NCBI RefSeq assembly: GCF_004348725.1
Contig: NZ_SMKR01000005.1
Span: 1 to 64,000 of the forward strand
Direction of reading: 5' to 3'
Source of the DNA: Kribbella turkmenica
GTDB taxonomy: Bacteria > Actinomycetota > Actinomycetes > Propionibacteriales > Kribbellaceae
Length of the DNA stretch: 64,000 bases
In this document: positions 1 to 8,140 of the stretch, one piece after another
Layout: the number at the start of each line of letters is the position of its first letter
Numbering within the stretch: the stretch's first letter is position 1
Position numbers and translations under genes: made by a program
Notes under the pieces: model-generated
The model's input: only the letters and a program-made list of their open reading frames with translations
Databases searched by the model: none
Told to the model about the DNA's origin: nothing

Positions 1-12
1 TGTATAAGAGAC
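1..12. other. probable residual Nextera transposon adapter end
   Basis: The first 12 bases, TGTATAAGAGAC, are identical to the inner part of the Nextera Tn5 mosaic end. They are AT-rich in an otherwise very GC-rich region and contain an in-frame TAA (5-7) that artificially stops the following reading frame. This is best explained as untrimmed library adapter at a contig end. The last two bases of the mosaic end (AG) are absent, so it is not proven. Confidence 0.7.
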
Positions 13-37
13 CGATTGGGGGCCGTGGTTCTTCTCC

Positions 38-724
38 ATGGACGTCGGCAGCGTCTCGGTCAACAGTGAACTGATGGACCGGTTCGGCATCGACCTCCAG
101 TTGGTGTCGGCGATCGAGGCCATCGTGTACGACGCCCCGGCCGGCAATCGCTCACTCGCCGCCCAACTCCCCACCGACCCGCGGCTGCGCGGGATGCTCG
201 TGGTCGACCCGCGCCGGCTCGACGAGGCCCGCGCCGACCTCGACGAACTGCTCGCCGGTGACGGCCGGTCCCGGTGGGTCGGCGCGAAGATCCACACCGA
301 GTACAGCCGGACCCCGATCGACTCCCCCGGCATGCAGGCCGCGATCGAGCTCACCACCGAGTTCGGCCTGCCTACCCTGGTGCACACCTGGGGAGACAAC
401 GTGCTCGACCTCGCCGACGTCGCCGCCCGGGTGCCGGGCGCCCGGGTGATCGCCGGTCACATGGGCGCCAACGGCTGGCCACTCGTCCCCGAGGCCGCGA
501 GCCGCAGCGACGGCATCTGGTTCGAGCCGTGCTGGTCCGCGCCCGACGCCGGCCGGATCCGGTGGATCCTCGACCGGATCGGCCCGTCCCGGCTGATGTT
601 CGGCACCGACGCGACGCTGATCGACCCGTCGGTCGCCCTCGGCACGTTCGAGGCCGCCGGTCTCACCCCGCCGGAGGAGGAAGCGATCATGTGGCGCAAC
701 GCCACCGACCTGTTCAGCCTGTGA
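38..724 (+). CDS. amidohydrolase family protein (TIM-barrel, amidohydrolase-2 type), 5' truncated
   Basis: The visible protein is a metal-dependent hydrolase of the amidohydrolase-2 group. It keeps the middle and C-terminal metal and substrate signatures of the barrel: LVHTWGD with a metal-type His, VIAGHMG with a second His, and LMFGTDA with the catalytic-type Asp. The N-terminal HxH strand expected in the family is missing. The frame is open upstream of the ATG at 38 as far as base 8, and the residues there (DWGPWFF) look like family sequence, so the true start lies before the window and ATG 38 is only the first in-frame start. The contig edge, with likely adapter bases, truncates it. The substrate is unknown. 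It converges with the GNAT gene, overlapping it by 11 bases. Confidence 0.75.
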   Translation: MDVGSVSVNSELMDRFGIDLQLVSAIEAIVYDAPAGNRSLAAQLPTDPRLRGMLVVDPRRLDEARADLDELLAGDGRSRWVGAKIHTEYSRTPIDSPGMQAAIELTTEFGLPTLVHTWGDNVLDLADVAARVPGARVIAGHMGANGWPLVPEAASRSDGIWFEPCWSAPDAGRIRWILDRIGPSRLMFGTDATLIDPSVALGTFEAAGLTPPEEEAIMWRNATDLFSL

Positions 725-1249
725 CCTGATCCGGGGCGAGGAAGACGACGATGTCGGTCTCCGGCCCGCGGACCGGCGGCTCGCGCCAGCCGACCCGGCG
801 GTAGAACGCGATCGTGTCGTGCGCCTGGTTCCAGGTCAGCAGCCAGGCCCGCGGCTGCTCGCCCACGGCGGCCGACAGCAACCGCCGGCCGAGTCCGGTC
901 CCCCGTGCACTCAGCCGTACGCCGAGTTCGTCGATCTCGAACGCTCCGACCAGCAGCTCCTCCACCTGCTGTGCACCGAGCCGTTCGAGCACCTTCCCGT
1001 ACGCACGGTCCGTCCGGAACGGCGCCGGCGTCGTCCACCCGGTCACGAAGCCCGCGATCGCGCCGTCGGCCGACCGCTCCACCAGCGCCCGGAACCCGTC
1101 CCGCCGCGCATCGCCCTCGAGCCGTCTCCGGAAGGCGACCCGCGTCTCCTCCGGAGCGCGGTGCTCCCACGGCGGCGCGGTGAACACCTCGACGTCGCCT
1201 CGGTCAGCTCGTCCGCGATCTCCAGCACATCGTCCCGATAAGTCCGCAC
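714..1249 (-). pseudogene. GNAT family N-acetyltransferase with a one-base frameshift
   Basis: This is a GNAT-fold acetyltransferase that would transfer acetyl from acetyl-CoA to an unknown amine. The C-terminal frame has the acetyl-CoA loop (GTGLGRRLL) and the late NxxAxxFYRRVGW strand. The N-terminus lies in a different frame: a GTG at 1249 begins MRTYRDDVLEIADELTEA, and the homologous-looking continuation VEVFTAPPWEHR is found after a frame change near 1194-1197. One missing base would join them, for example a TAC codon reduced to AC. A TAGGTT box six bases before the GTG supports a leaderless start there. Either the gene is newly broken or this is an assembly error. In the downstream frame alone no start codon fits the family's N-terminus. 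Confidence 0.7.
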
Positions 1250-1368
1250 CCGCCGAACCTATCCCGTGCGACCCGTTCGCAGGTGCGATTTTCTGGCCGC
1301 ACGCCAGGCGGAGATCGTTTCCTGACTGGACACCCACTGCTTGCCGGAGTCGCGTGGGATGACGTCTC

Positions 1369-2448
1369 ATGCGGCGCTTGCTTGCCTTCTCCGGACTCGT
1401 CCTGCTCCTGTTCACCCTGGGAGCGACGACCGCGTCCGCCCATGTGATCGCGTCCACCGGCTACTCCACGGTCCGCCAGAACGGCAGCCAGGTGACCTAC
1501 CAGCTCAGCCTGGAGTACGCCGTACTCGCGCGGGCCGTCGATCTCGGCGTACCGGCCACCGACGACGGGCAGCGGGCGCAGGCGCTCGACGCGGCCAAGC
1601 CGAAGCTCGCGGAGTACCTGCACGACCGGGTCGTCGTCTCCCTCGACGGCGCCGCGTGTGAGCCGGCACTGGCGACCACGTCCGTCGGTCAGCGGGCGGA
1701 CAAACCGTACGCCGACCTCGGTCTGGTCTACTCCTGCCCGGGCGACCGCGGCCAGTTCCGCCTGCGGTACGACGTCTTCGCCGAGTCCGAGGCGGTCGCG
1801 GACGACCACACCAACGTGGTCGAGTACACCTTCGCCGAGACGTCCGGACGCGCCGTCCTCGATCGTTCGCGGCACGACTTCACCGTCGGCGACAACACGC
1901 TCGGGTCGTCCACCCTGCAGTTCGGGAAGCTGGGCGTCGAGCACATCCTGCTCGGGCTGGACCACGTGCTGTTCGTGGTCGCCCTCATCCTCGGCGCGAC
2001 CACCTTCCGCAGCCTGCTGCAGGTCGTCTCGATGTTCACCGTGGCGCACAGCGTCACCCTCGTCTCCACCCTGCTGGGCGGGATCTCGGTCCCGGCGGTC
2101 GTCGTCGAGCCGCTGATCGCGCTCTCGATCGCCTTCGTCGCGGTCGAGAACCTGCTCGGCTCCACCCGCCACCGGCTGCCGGTGGTCTTCGGTTTCGGTC
2201 TTCTGCACGGTCTCGGCTTCGCCGGGTCGCTGCGGATCACCGATGGGGTCAGCCCGGAACTGCTGGTCTCGCTGCTGAGCTTCAACGTCGGCATCGAGGC
2301 CGGTCAGGCGATGCTGCTGGTCGCCGTGTTCCCCCTGGTCCTGCTCATCCGCCGCGGCCGCCTCGCGGTCCCGGTGGTCCGCACGGCGACCGGGGTCGTC
2401 GCCGCCCTAGGCCTCTACTGGTTCGTGGAAAGGTTCCTCTTCACATGA
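1369..2448 (+). CDS. HupE/UreJ family membrane protein with exported N-terminal domain
   Basis: The 359-residue protein has a signal peptide (about residues 1-24, ending ASAH), an extracytoplasmic domain of about 160 residues, and a C-terminal block of about six membrane helices starting near residue 185. The membrane part carries the HupE/UreJ hallmark HILLGLDHVLF (His-x5-Asp-His) and two further histidine motifs, FTVAHSVTL and FGLLHGLGFA. Related proteins are proposed nickel or cobalt permeases, but many actinobacterial members lack a hydrogenase or urease nearby, as here. The stop overlaps the next gene's start (ATGA), so the two are translationally coupled. A metal-handling role for the pair is inference. 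Confidence 0.8.
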   Translation: MRRLLAFSGLVLLLFTLGATTASAHVIASTGYSTVRQNGSQVTYQLSLEYAVLARAVDLGVPATDDGQRAQALDAAKPKLAEYLHDRVVVSLDGAACEPALATTSVGQRADKPYADLGLVYSCPGDRGQFRLRYDVFAESEAVADDHTNVVEYTFAETSGRAVLDRSRHDFTVGDNTLGSSTLQFGKLGVEHILLGLDHVLFVVALILGATTFRSLLQVVSMFTVAHSVTLVSTLLGGISVPAVVVEPLIALSIAFVAVENLLGSTRHRLPVVFGFGLLHGLGFAGSLRITDGVSPELLVSLLSFNVGIEAGQAMLLVAVFPLVLLIRRGRLAVPVVRTATGVVAALGLYWFVERFLFT

Positions 2449-5400
2449 TTCGCCTGACCCGCTCGTCGCGTGAACATCGGACGACGACGAGAGCGCACAG
2501 AATTCTGTACGGCGTCACCGCCGGGCTGACGGTGATGGTGATCGGCGTGCCGCTCAGCGGGGTCATCGCCGACGCCGTCGACGGCCCGAGCGCCACCATC
2601 TCCGGGACGGTCTTCGAGGACCGCGACAACGACGACCGGTTCGACCGCGGCGAGCCGGTGCTGCCCGGTGTCAGCGTGTCCGACGGGCAGCAGATCGTCG
2701 TGACCGACGCCCAGGGCCGCTACACCCTGAGCACCGACGTCGAGCGCCGCGACGTCGACCTGGTGTTCGTCACCCAGCCGGCCGGCTACTCGGTCGGCAC
2801 CGACGCGAACATGACCGCGAAGTTCTACCGGGACCTCGGTCGGCTCGCCACCGGCGACATCAAGGAGGTCGACTTCGGCCTCCGCAAGGACAAGAAGTCC
2901 GCGAACGGCGGGTTCACCTTCGGCAACGTCGCCGACCCGCACGTGAACGCGCAACTTGCCGAGCAGATCACCGAGATCAACACGACCCGGCAGAACCTCG
3001 CGTTCATCCAGGTCAGCGGCGACCTGACGAACAACGCGACCGACGCGGAGTTCGAGTTCTACAAGGCCGGCACCGCGCACTCGAAGGTGCCGGTCTGGCC
3101 GGCCGTCGGCAACCACGAGTACTCGGCGGGGGCGACGTACAAGGAGCGGATCAACAACTACCGCCGGCACGTCGGTCCGGAGTGGTACTCGTTCGACTAC
3201 AGCGACCGGCACTTCCTGGTGCTGGAGAACAACGGCGCCGCGCCGTTCGCCGAGCAGCTGGAGTGGGTGAAGGCCGACCTGGCCCAGAACGTCAAGAAGG
3301 GCAAGCACCTGGTCGTGCTCACCCACCAGCCGATGAACGTGCCGTTCGGCTCGCCGTCGGTGTACGACGAGTACGGCAAGCTGCTCGAGCAGTACGGCGC
3401 CGAGCTGATCCTGGTCGGCCACGAGCACTCCAACGACGTCGAGCCACGCAGCGACTTCGCCGGCACCGCGAAGCACGTCCAGACCGTGTCCAGCTCGTAC
3501 ACGATCGACAACTCGCCGCGCGGGTTCCGGTTCGTGAACATGGACAACAAGGCCTTCGACAACCCGTTCCGGCTGTACGGCGCGGAGAAGGACCTCACCA
3601 TCGTCAGTCCCGCTCCGGGGACGTCGGTCCCGCTCGACCGCTTCCCCGGCGTCCAGGTGAACGCCTACGACACCACGGACGCACCGAAGACGGTCCGCTA
3701 CCGGATCGACAACGGCGGCTGGATCCCGCTGCGGTCCACCGGTGAGTTCACCTGGTACGGCGTCCTGCCCGGCCGGCCGCGGATCGGCAAGCACACCATC
3801 ACGGTGGAGGCGGCCGACAAGAGTGGCGCGACCTGGAGGCGCAGCTCGACGTTCACGCTGACCAACGAGAAGGCGATCACGCCCGTGGCCGGTGCGAACT
3901 GGTCCCAGCACCACGGCGACGCCGGGCATACCGGTGTCTCGGCCGACGTCGTCGCCGCCGGTCAGCGGCTGGCCTGGTCCTACCGGACGAAGGGCACGTT
4001 CCTCACCGGCTCCCCCGCGATCGTCGACGGCGTCGTGTACGCCGGGACGCGGGACGAGAACGGCGACGGCAACAGCGCCGTGCACGCGGTCTCGCTGGCG
4101 ACCGGCAAGCAGCTGTGGAGCTACGCCGTACCGTCGTCGGTGCATGGCAGTGTCGCGGTGGCCGACGGGCTCGTCTACGTGCCGACGCTGCGAGGCACAC
4201 TGTTCGCGGTCGATGCCAGGACGGGGACGCTCAGGTGGCGAAACGACCCGGGCCCGGCGCCGGAAGGCAACAACCAGCGCACGTACGGCTACTACGGCGT
4301 AACGGTTGCCGACGGCAAGGTGCTCTACCCGTACCAGACCCGGCACGGCGAGGCGAGCCGCGGCCTGCTGGTCGCCCTCGACGCCAAGACCGGCACCCGG
4401 ATCTGGGCGTCCCCGATGAGCGGCGCGACCATGAGCGACGGTACGCCGGTGGTCGCCGACGGGCACGTGTACGTCGGCAACGAGACCGCCGACCGGGTGA
4501 TCTCGTACAACCTGCGGACCGGTGCGCAGGAGTGGACCGGCGCGGCCGCCCTCGGCGGCTGGCAGGACGGCATCCCGTCGGCCGCGGGCGGCCGGGTCTT
4601 CATCGGCTCCGGCAACGGCATCATCGCCCGCGACGGCAGCACCGGCGCCACGCTGTGGAGCTACCGAAGCTCCTGGCCGTCGCTGGTCAACGGCAACGCC
4701 ACCCCGGCGGCGGCCGCGATCAAGGGTGACGTCGTCTACATGGGCTTCCCGAGTGGTGAGGTGGCCGCGCTCGACGCCGCCACCGGCGCGGTGATCTGGA
4801 AGCGGCTGCTGCCGGGTCAGCAGTACCGCGGCGGGTCGTTCACCTCGCCCGCGCTCAGCGGCAACACGCTGTTCGTCGGCTCGAACGGCGGCAGCTTCTA
4901 CGCAGTGGACGCCCGTACCGGTCAGCCGCTGTGGCAGCACGACCTCGGCACATGGGTCTCGGCGGGCCCCGCGGTCAGCGGCAACACTGTCGTGGTCGGC
5001 GCGCTCGACGGCAACCTGTACGCCTTCACCCCCGGCGGTGTCGCGGCCAATCCGTGGCCGGTGGTGTCCGGCAAGGTGACCAAGCAGACCACCGGCGAGC
5101 CGCTGGCCTCGACCACGGTGAGCCTGCTCCAGAACGGTTCGGCGATCGCGTCCACCTCGACCGACGCGGCCGGCAACTACCGGCTCGCCGTCGAGAAGGG
5201 CGCCGGCACCTACACCGTCCAGTCCGCGCGTCTCGGCTACGCGACCGCGGCCCGCGAGATCACCGTCGGCACCACCGGTGTGCCGGGCATCGACCTGGAG
5301 ACCGCCCCGGTCGCGGTCGACGCGAGCATCGGCAAGCGGCTGCCGAGCGGCCTGGTCGAGGCCGGTGCCCAGGACATCGTGATCGAGAACAAACGCCTGG

Positions 5401-6086
5401 CGATGGCGGTCGCGAAGGTCTTCCAGGACCCGCAGATGACCCCGTCAACGCCAGGCAAGGTCGTCGACCTGGCGATCACCGGACAGCCGGACCAGCTGGA
5501 CTGGATCAACCTGCCGTACGTGAGCACCAGCGAGCCGGCCGGAGGCAGTGCCTGGCAGCAGTTGCAGGTCCGGTCGACCGACGTACAGATCGTCGAGAAC
5601 ACCGGCGCGAAGGCGGTCGTCCGGGTCACCGGGACCTCGGCCGAGAACCCGGACCTCAAGGTGGTGACGACGTACACCGCGACCCCGGACGAGCAGTTCA
5701 TCACCGCGTCGACCACGTTCACCAACGGCACCGGCGCGCCGCTGACAGTGTGGGCCGGTGACGCGCTCGACCACGATGGGCCGGGGTCCCGCTCGGCGGT
5801 GTCTGGCAACACACCGGTCACCAGCGGTGGTCCGTTCGTCCACACGCCGGACGCGAAGCGCTGGATCGGTCAGTCCGGGACCAGCGCCGACAACCAGACG
5901 TACGGGCTGGTCTACAGCGCCGGCAGCGGCGCCTTCACCGGCTACTCGCAGGCGATCTGGACGATGAGCAAGTTCGAGCTCGACCTCCCCGCCGGCGGCA
6001 GCCACACCATCACCCGCCGCATCGTCGCAACCAGCAACGACGGATCCCCCGACAAGTTCGCCGCCCTGAACCAGTTCGCCTTCTAG
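2445..6086 (+). CDS. exported metallophosphoesterase with PQQ-type beta-propeller
   Basis: This is a 1213-residue multidomain surface or secreted protein. After a basic N-terminus and a membrane or signal segment (about 20-45) comes an SdrD-B/Cna-like beta-sandwich (about 50-145). A calcineurin-like phosphoesterase domain follows with all metal motifs: ADPH (about 163), SGDLTNN (about 190), GNHE (about 223), THQP (about 293) and GHEH (about 325). Then come an Ig-like segment (about 385-475), PQQ/WD-like propeller repeats (about 485-860), a carboxypeptidase-regulatory-like domain (about 870-955) and a beta-rich C-terminus. Phosphomono- or diesterase activity outside the cell is likely; the substrate is unknown. 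It overlaps the HupE gene by four bases and ends at a strong hairpin. Confidence 0.85.
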   Translation: MIRLTRSSREHRTTTRAHRILYGVTAGLTVMVIGVPLSGVIADAVDGPSATISGTVFEDRDNDDRFDRGEPVLPGVSVSDGQQIVVTDAQGRYTLSTDVERRDVDLVFVTQPAGYSVGTDANMTAKFYRDLGRLATGDIKEVDFGLRKDKKSANGGFTFGNVADPHVNAQLAEQITEINTTRQNLAFIQVSGDLTNNATDAEFEFYKAGTAHSKVPVWPAVGNHEYSAGATYKERINNYRRHVGPEWYSFDYSDRHFLVLENNGAAPFAEQLEWVKADLAQNVKKGKHLVVLTHQPMNVPFGSPSVYDEYGKLLEQYGAELILVGHEHSNDVEPRSDFAGTAKHVQTVSSSYTIDNSPRGFRFVNMDNKAFDNPFRLYGAEKDLTIVSPAPGTSVPLDRFPGVQVNAYDTTDAPKTVRYRIDNGGWIPLRSTGEFTWYGVLPGRPRIGKHTITVEAADKSGATWRRSSTFTLTNEKAITPVAGANWSQHHGDAGHTGVSADVVAAGQRLAWSYRTKGTFLTGSPAIVDGVVYAGTRDENGDGNSAVHAVSLATGKQLWSYAVPSSVHGSVAVADGLVYVPTLRGTLFAVDARTGTLRWRNDPGPAPEGNNQRTYGYYGVTVADGKVLYPYQTRHGEASRGLLVALDAKTGTRIWASPMSGATMSDGTPVVADGHVYVGNETADRVISYNLRTGAQEWTGAAALGGWQDGIPSAAGGRVFIGSGNGIIARDGSTGATLWSYRSSWPSLVNGNATPAAAAIKGDVVYMGFPSGEVAALDAATGAVIWKRLLPGQQYRGGSFTSPALSGNTLFVGSNGGSFYAVDARTGQPLWQHDLGTWVSAGPAVSGNTVVVGALDGNLYAFTPGGVAANPWPVVSGKVTKQTTGEPLASTTVSLLQNGSAIASTSTDAAGNYRLAVEKGAGTYTVQSARLGYATAAREITVGTTGVPGIDLETAPVAVDASIGKRLPSGLVEAGAQDIVIENKRLAMAVAKVFQDPQMTPSTPGKVVDLAITGQPDQLDWINLPYVSTSEPAGGSAWQQLQVRSTDVQIVENTGAKAVVRVTGTSAENPDLKVVTTYTATPDEQFITASTTFTNGTGAPLTVWAGDALDHDGPGSRSAVSGNTPVTSGGPFVHTPDAKRWIGQSGTSADNQTYGLVYSAGSGAFTGYSQAIWTMSKFELDLPAGGSHTITRRIVATSNDGSPDKFAALNQFAF

Positions 6087-6091
6087 ACCGG

Positions 6092-6133
6092 AGCTGTCCG
6101 TGGGCCCTGCGGTTACCGGGCCCACGGACAGCT
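6092..6133 (+). terminator. perfect 16-bp hairpin, likely terminator
   Basis: The arms 6092-6107 and 6118-6133 are exact reverse complements of 16 bases with a 10-base loop, beginning six bases after the phosphoesterase stop. There is no long T tract, as is usual in actinomycetes. It separates the HupE/phosphoesterase pair from the XRE gene, and its right arm ends 17 bases before the chosen XRE start. Confidence 0.8.
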
Positions 6134-6150
6134 GGTTGTTAGCGTGGCGT

Positions 6151-6921
6151 GTGGCCACGAGGGAGCAGTTGCGGGAATTCTTGCGGGCCCGACGGGCGGC
6201 GGTGGCGCCGGCTGAGGTCGGGCTTCCGGTGGTGGGGAGGCGGCGGACGCCGGGGTTGCGGCGGGAGGAGGTCGCGTCGCTGGCCGGGGTCGGGGTGTCC
6301 TGGTACACGTGGCTCGAGCAGGGCCGGGACATCAACGTGTCGGGCGAGGTGCTCGACGCCATCGGGAGGGCGTTGCGGCTGACCGAGCCGGAGCGGGCGC
6401 ACCTCTACCTGCTGGCTGGTCTCAACCCTCCGCTCAGACCGGCGACGGACAATGCCGAGGTCTCCCCCGAACTGCGGCGACTGGTGGACGCATGGTCGCC
6501 GCGGCCGGCGATCCTGCGGGACCGGTACTGGAACCTGCTCGCGATCAACGACGCGACCCGCACGGTGTTCGGGTACGGCGACACCGACGTCAACTGCCTG
6601 GTCTCGTTCTTCACCAACGCGCGGTACCGCGGGATGCACGTCCACTGGGCGACCGTCGCACCGGCCGTCGTCGCGGCGTTCCGGGCGGACGCGGCCCGCG
6701 CGCCCGGGGACCAGGAGTACCAGCGAGTGGTCGACGAGCTCAGTACGTCGAGTCCGGAGTTCGCCGGGCTGTGGGCCCGGCACGAGGTCGGCGTGCCCGG
6801 ACAGGCGGTCAAGGCGGTCCTGCATCCGGAGGCCGGTGAGCTGTTCTTCGACCTGACCACGCTCGCGGTCACCGACCACCCCGACTGGTACCTGGAACTC
6901 TACGTCCCCAGGCCCGCCTAG
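6151..6921 (+). CDS. XRE family regulator with MmyB-type C-terminal domain
   Basis: This is a 256-residue DNA-binding regulator. The N-terminal helix-turn-helix (about 20-80) contains LRREEVASLAGVGVSWYTWLEQGR, shown here only to identify the fold, and is followed by a MmyB-like PAS-type ligand-binding domain (about 95-255). I chose GTG 6151 because a TAGCGT box lies five bases upstream, consistent with a leaderless message. The longer alternative start (6100) lies inside the terminator hairpin. Regulators of this family often control a neighbouring dehydrogenase, here the SDR gene 69 bases downstream on the same strand. The ligand is unknown. Confidence 0.85.
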   Translation: MATREQLREFLRARRAAVAPAEVGLPVVGRRRTPGLRREEVASLAGVGVSWYTWLEQGRDINVSGEVLDAIGRALRLTEPERAHLYLLAGLNPPLRPATDNAEVSPELRRLVDAWSPRPAILRDRYWNLLAINDATRTVFGYGDTDVNCLVSFFTNARYRGMHVHWATVAPAVVAAFRADAARAPGDQEYQRVVDELSTSSPEFAGLWARHEVGVPGQAVKAVLHPEAGELFFDLTTLAVTDHPDWYLELYVPRPA

Positions 6922-6990
6922 CCTGGTGGTGCCGGACCCACGTTCAGCACACACTGTTTGCCGCGCGCAACAACCGGCAGGCTGGACGGC

Positions 6991-7746
6991 ATGACTGATC
7001 GATTCGCAGGCAAGATCGCGCTCGTCACCGGCGGCTCCAGCGGGATGGGCCTGGCCGTGGCCCGCCGGCTGCTGGCGGAGGGTGCCCAGGTCGTCATCAC
7101 CGGACGGGACAAGGCCCGGCTCGACACCGCCGCGGCCGGCCTGGGCGCTGCCGGCCGGGTGGTCGCGGTCCCTGGCGACACGTCGAGCCTGGCCGATCTC
7201 GACACCCTGGTCATCACCGTGCGTGACCGGTACGGCCATCTCGACGTCGTCTTCGCGAACGCCGGTGTGGCCGCGTTCGAGCCCGCGGCGGAGACCAGCG
7301 AGGCCGAGTTCGACCGGGTCGTGGACATCAACTTCAAGGGGGTGTTCTTCACCGTCCAGAAGCTGGTCCCGCTGCTGTCCGACGGCGCCGCGGTCGTGAT
7401 CAACGCGTCCTGGACCATCCAGCGCGGTCTGCCGGGTGCGTCCGTGTACGCCGCGACCAAGGCGGCCGTTCACAATCTGACACACACGGTCGCCGCCGAA
7501 CTTGCACCGCGGCGGATCCGGGTGAATTCGGTCAGCCCCGGCTACATCGAGACGCCGATGTTCCACGACAACGTCACGCCGGAGGCGCACGCGGCCGTGG
7601 TCGCGGCGGTTCCCGCCGGCCGGATCGGCACCGCGGAGGACGTGGCCGGCGCGGTCGCATTCCTGGCCAGCGACGAGGCGTCGTATGTGAACGGTCAGGA
7701 CCTGGTCATCGACGGTGGACTGGTCACCGCCGGCGCCCCGGTGTGA
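6991..7746 (+). CDS. SDR family oxidoreductase
   Basis: This 251-residue classical short-chain dehydrogenase/reductase has the cofactor glycine motif TGGSSGMG (about residues 12-19), NAG (about 87-89), catalytic Ser140, and Tyr153-x3-Lys157 (YAATK). The C-terminal PxGRIGTAEDVA segment and a final IDGG are typical. It reduces or oxidises an alcohol/ketone with NAD(P)(H); the substrate cannot be read from sequence. ATG 6991 fits the family N-terminus, and the longer frame from 6958 adds non-conserved residues. It lies downstream of the XRE/MmyB regulator, which probably controls it, and ends at a strong hairpin shared with the convergent gene. Confidence 0.88.
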   Translation: MTDRFAGKIALVTGGSSGMGLAVARRLLAEGAQVVITGRDKARLDTAAAGLGAAGRVVAVPGDTSSLADLDTLVITVRDRYGHLDVVFANAGVAAFEPAAETSEAEFDRVVDINFKGVFFTVQKLVPLLSDGAAVVINASWTIQRGLPGASVYAATKAAVHNLTHTVAAELAPRRIRVNSVSPGYIETPMFHDNVTPEAHAAVVAAVPAGRIGTAEDVAGAVAFLASDEASYVNGQDLVIDGGLVTAGAPV

Positions 7747-7756
7747 GGACTGGGCA

Positions 7757-7799
7757 CCGGCGGCGTCCGGCCGCTCTCACTCGGCCGGGCCGCCGCCGG
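7757..7799. terminator. GC-rich hairpin between convergent genes
   Basis: Left arm 7757-7773 pairs with right arm 7782-7799, with one small bulge and an eight-base loop. It sits just after the SDR stop and before the stop of the small minus-strand gene, so it can act as a two-way terminator. Confidence 0.65.
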
Positions 7800-7816
7800 C
7801 AGCCCTCAGGCGGCGG

Positions 7817-8092
7817 TCACCCGGTCGTGAGGGGCTCGGGATCGGCGGCGATGGTCTCCAGCTCGGTGCGGAACTGCGGCAGCAGCCACCGCAGCGGCTG
7901 GTCCAGGACGCGGCTGATGGTCGCCTCGTCGACGTGCAGGAGATCGGCGATCCGGGCCAGCGCGTCCGGCTCGTCGACCGCGGCGTACAGCAGATGGACC
8001 ACCTCGTGCCGGTGCGCGAACACCGCCAGCGCCGCGGCCGCCAACCCCGGGTCGATCTCCGGCGGACTCGTGATTTCCCCGTGAACAGTCAC
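7817..8092 (-). CDS. small conserved-looking helical protein, function unknown
   Basis: The 91-residue protein is predicted to be largely helical and soluble. The middle (HRHEVVHLLYAAVDEPDALARI and then ADLLHVDE...VLDQPLRWL) faintly resembles a helical segment of DNA gyrase A proteins, where a short helix pair ends in VLDxxLRxL. That similarity is by eye only and does not imply gyrase activity. I chose GTG 8092 over the longer start at 8119 because it gives a compact MTVHGEI N-terminus. It lies between the SDR terminator and the CPBP protease gene on the same strand as the latter, with a gap of 48 bases. No recognised domain name can be given. Confidence 0.5.
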   Translation of the reverse strand: MTVHGEITSPPEIDPGLAAAALAVFAHRHEVVHLLYAAVDEPDALARIADLLHVDEATISRVLDQPLRWLLPQFRTELETIAADPEPLTTG

Positions 8093-8140
8093 GATATGAC
8101 AACCTGACAGAGCACCCATCGGTTACGTCCCAGGTGGATT

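Noticed and set aside
2415..4940. Long minus-strand open frame of about 840 codons opposite the phosphoesterase gene
   Set aside because: It is rich in Arg, Val and Gly with no recognisable domain. The plus strand encodes a clear multidomain protein over the same bases. Long antisense open frames are expected at this GC content.
7817..8092. A DNA gyrase A fragment
   Set aside because: The resemblance is limited to one short helical motif and there is no catalytic or DNA-binding region, so it is kept as unknown.
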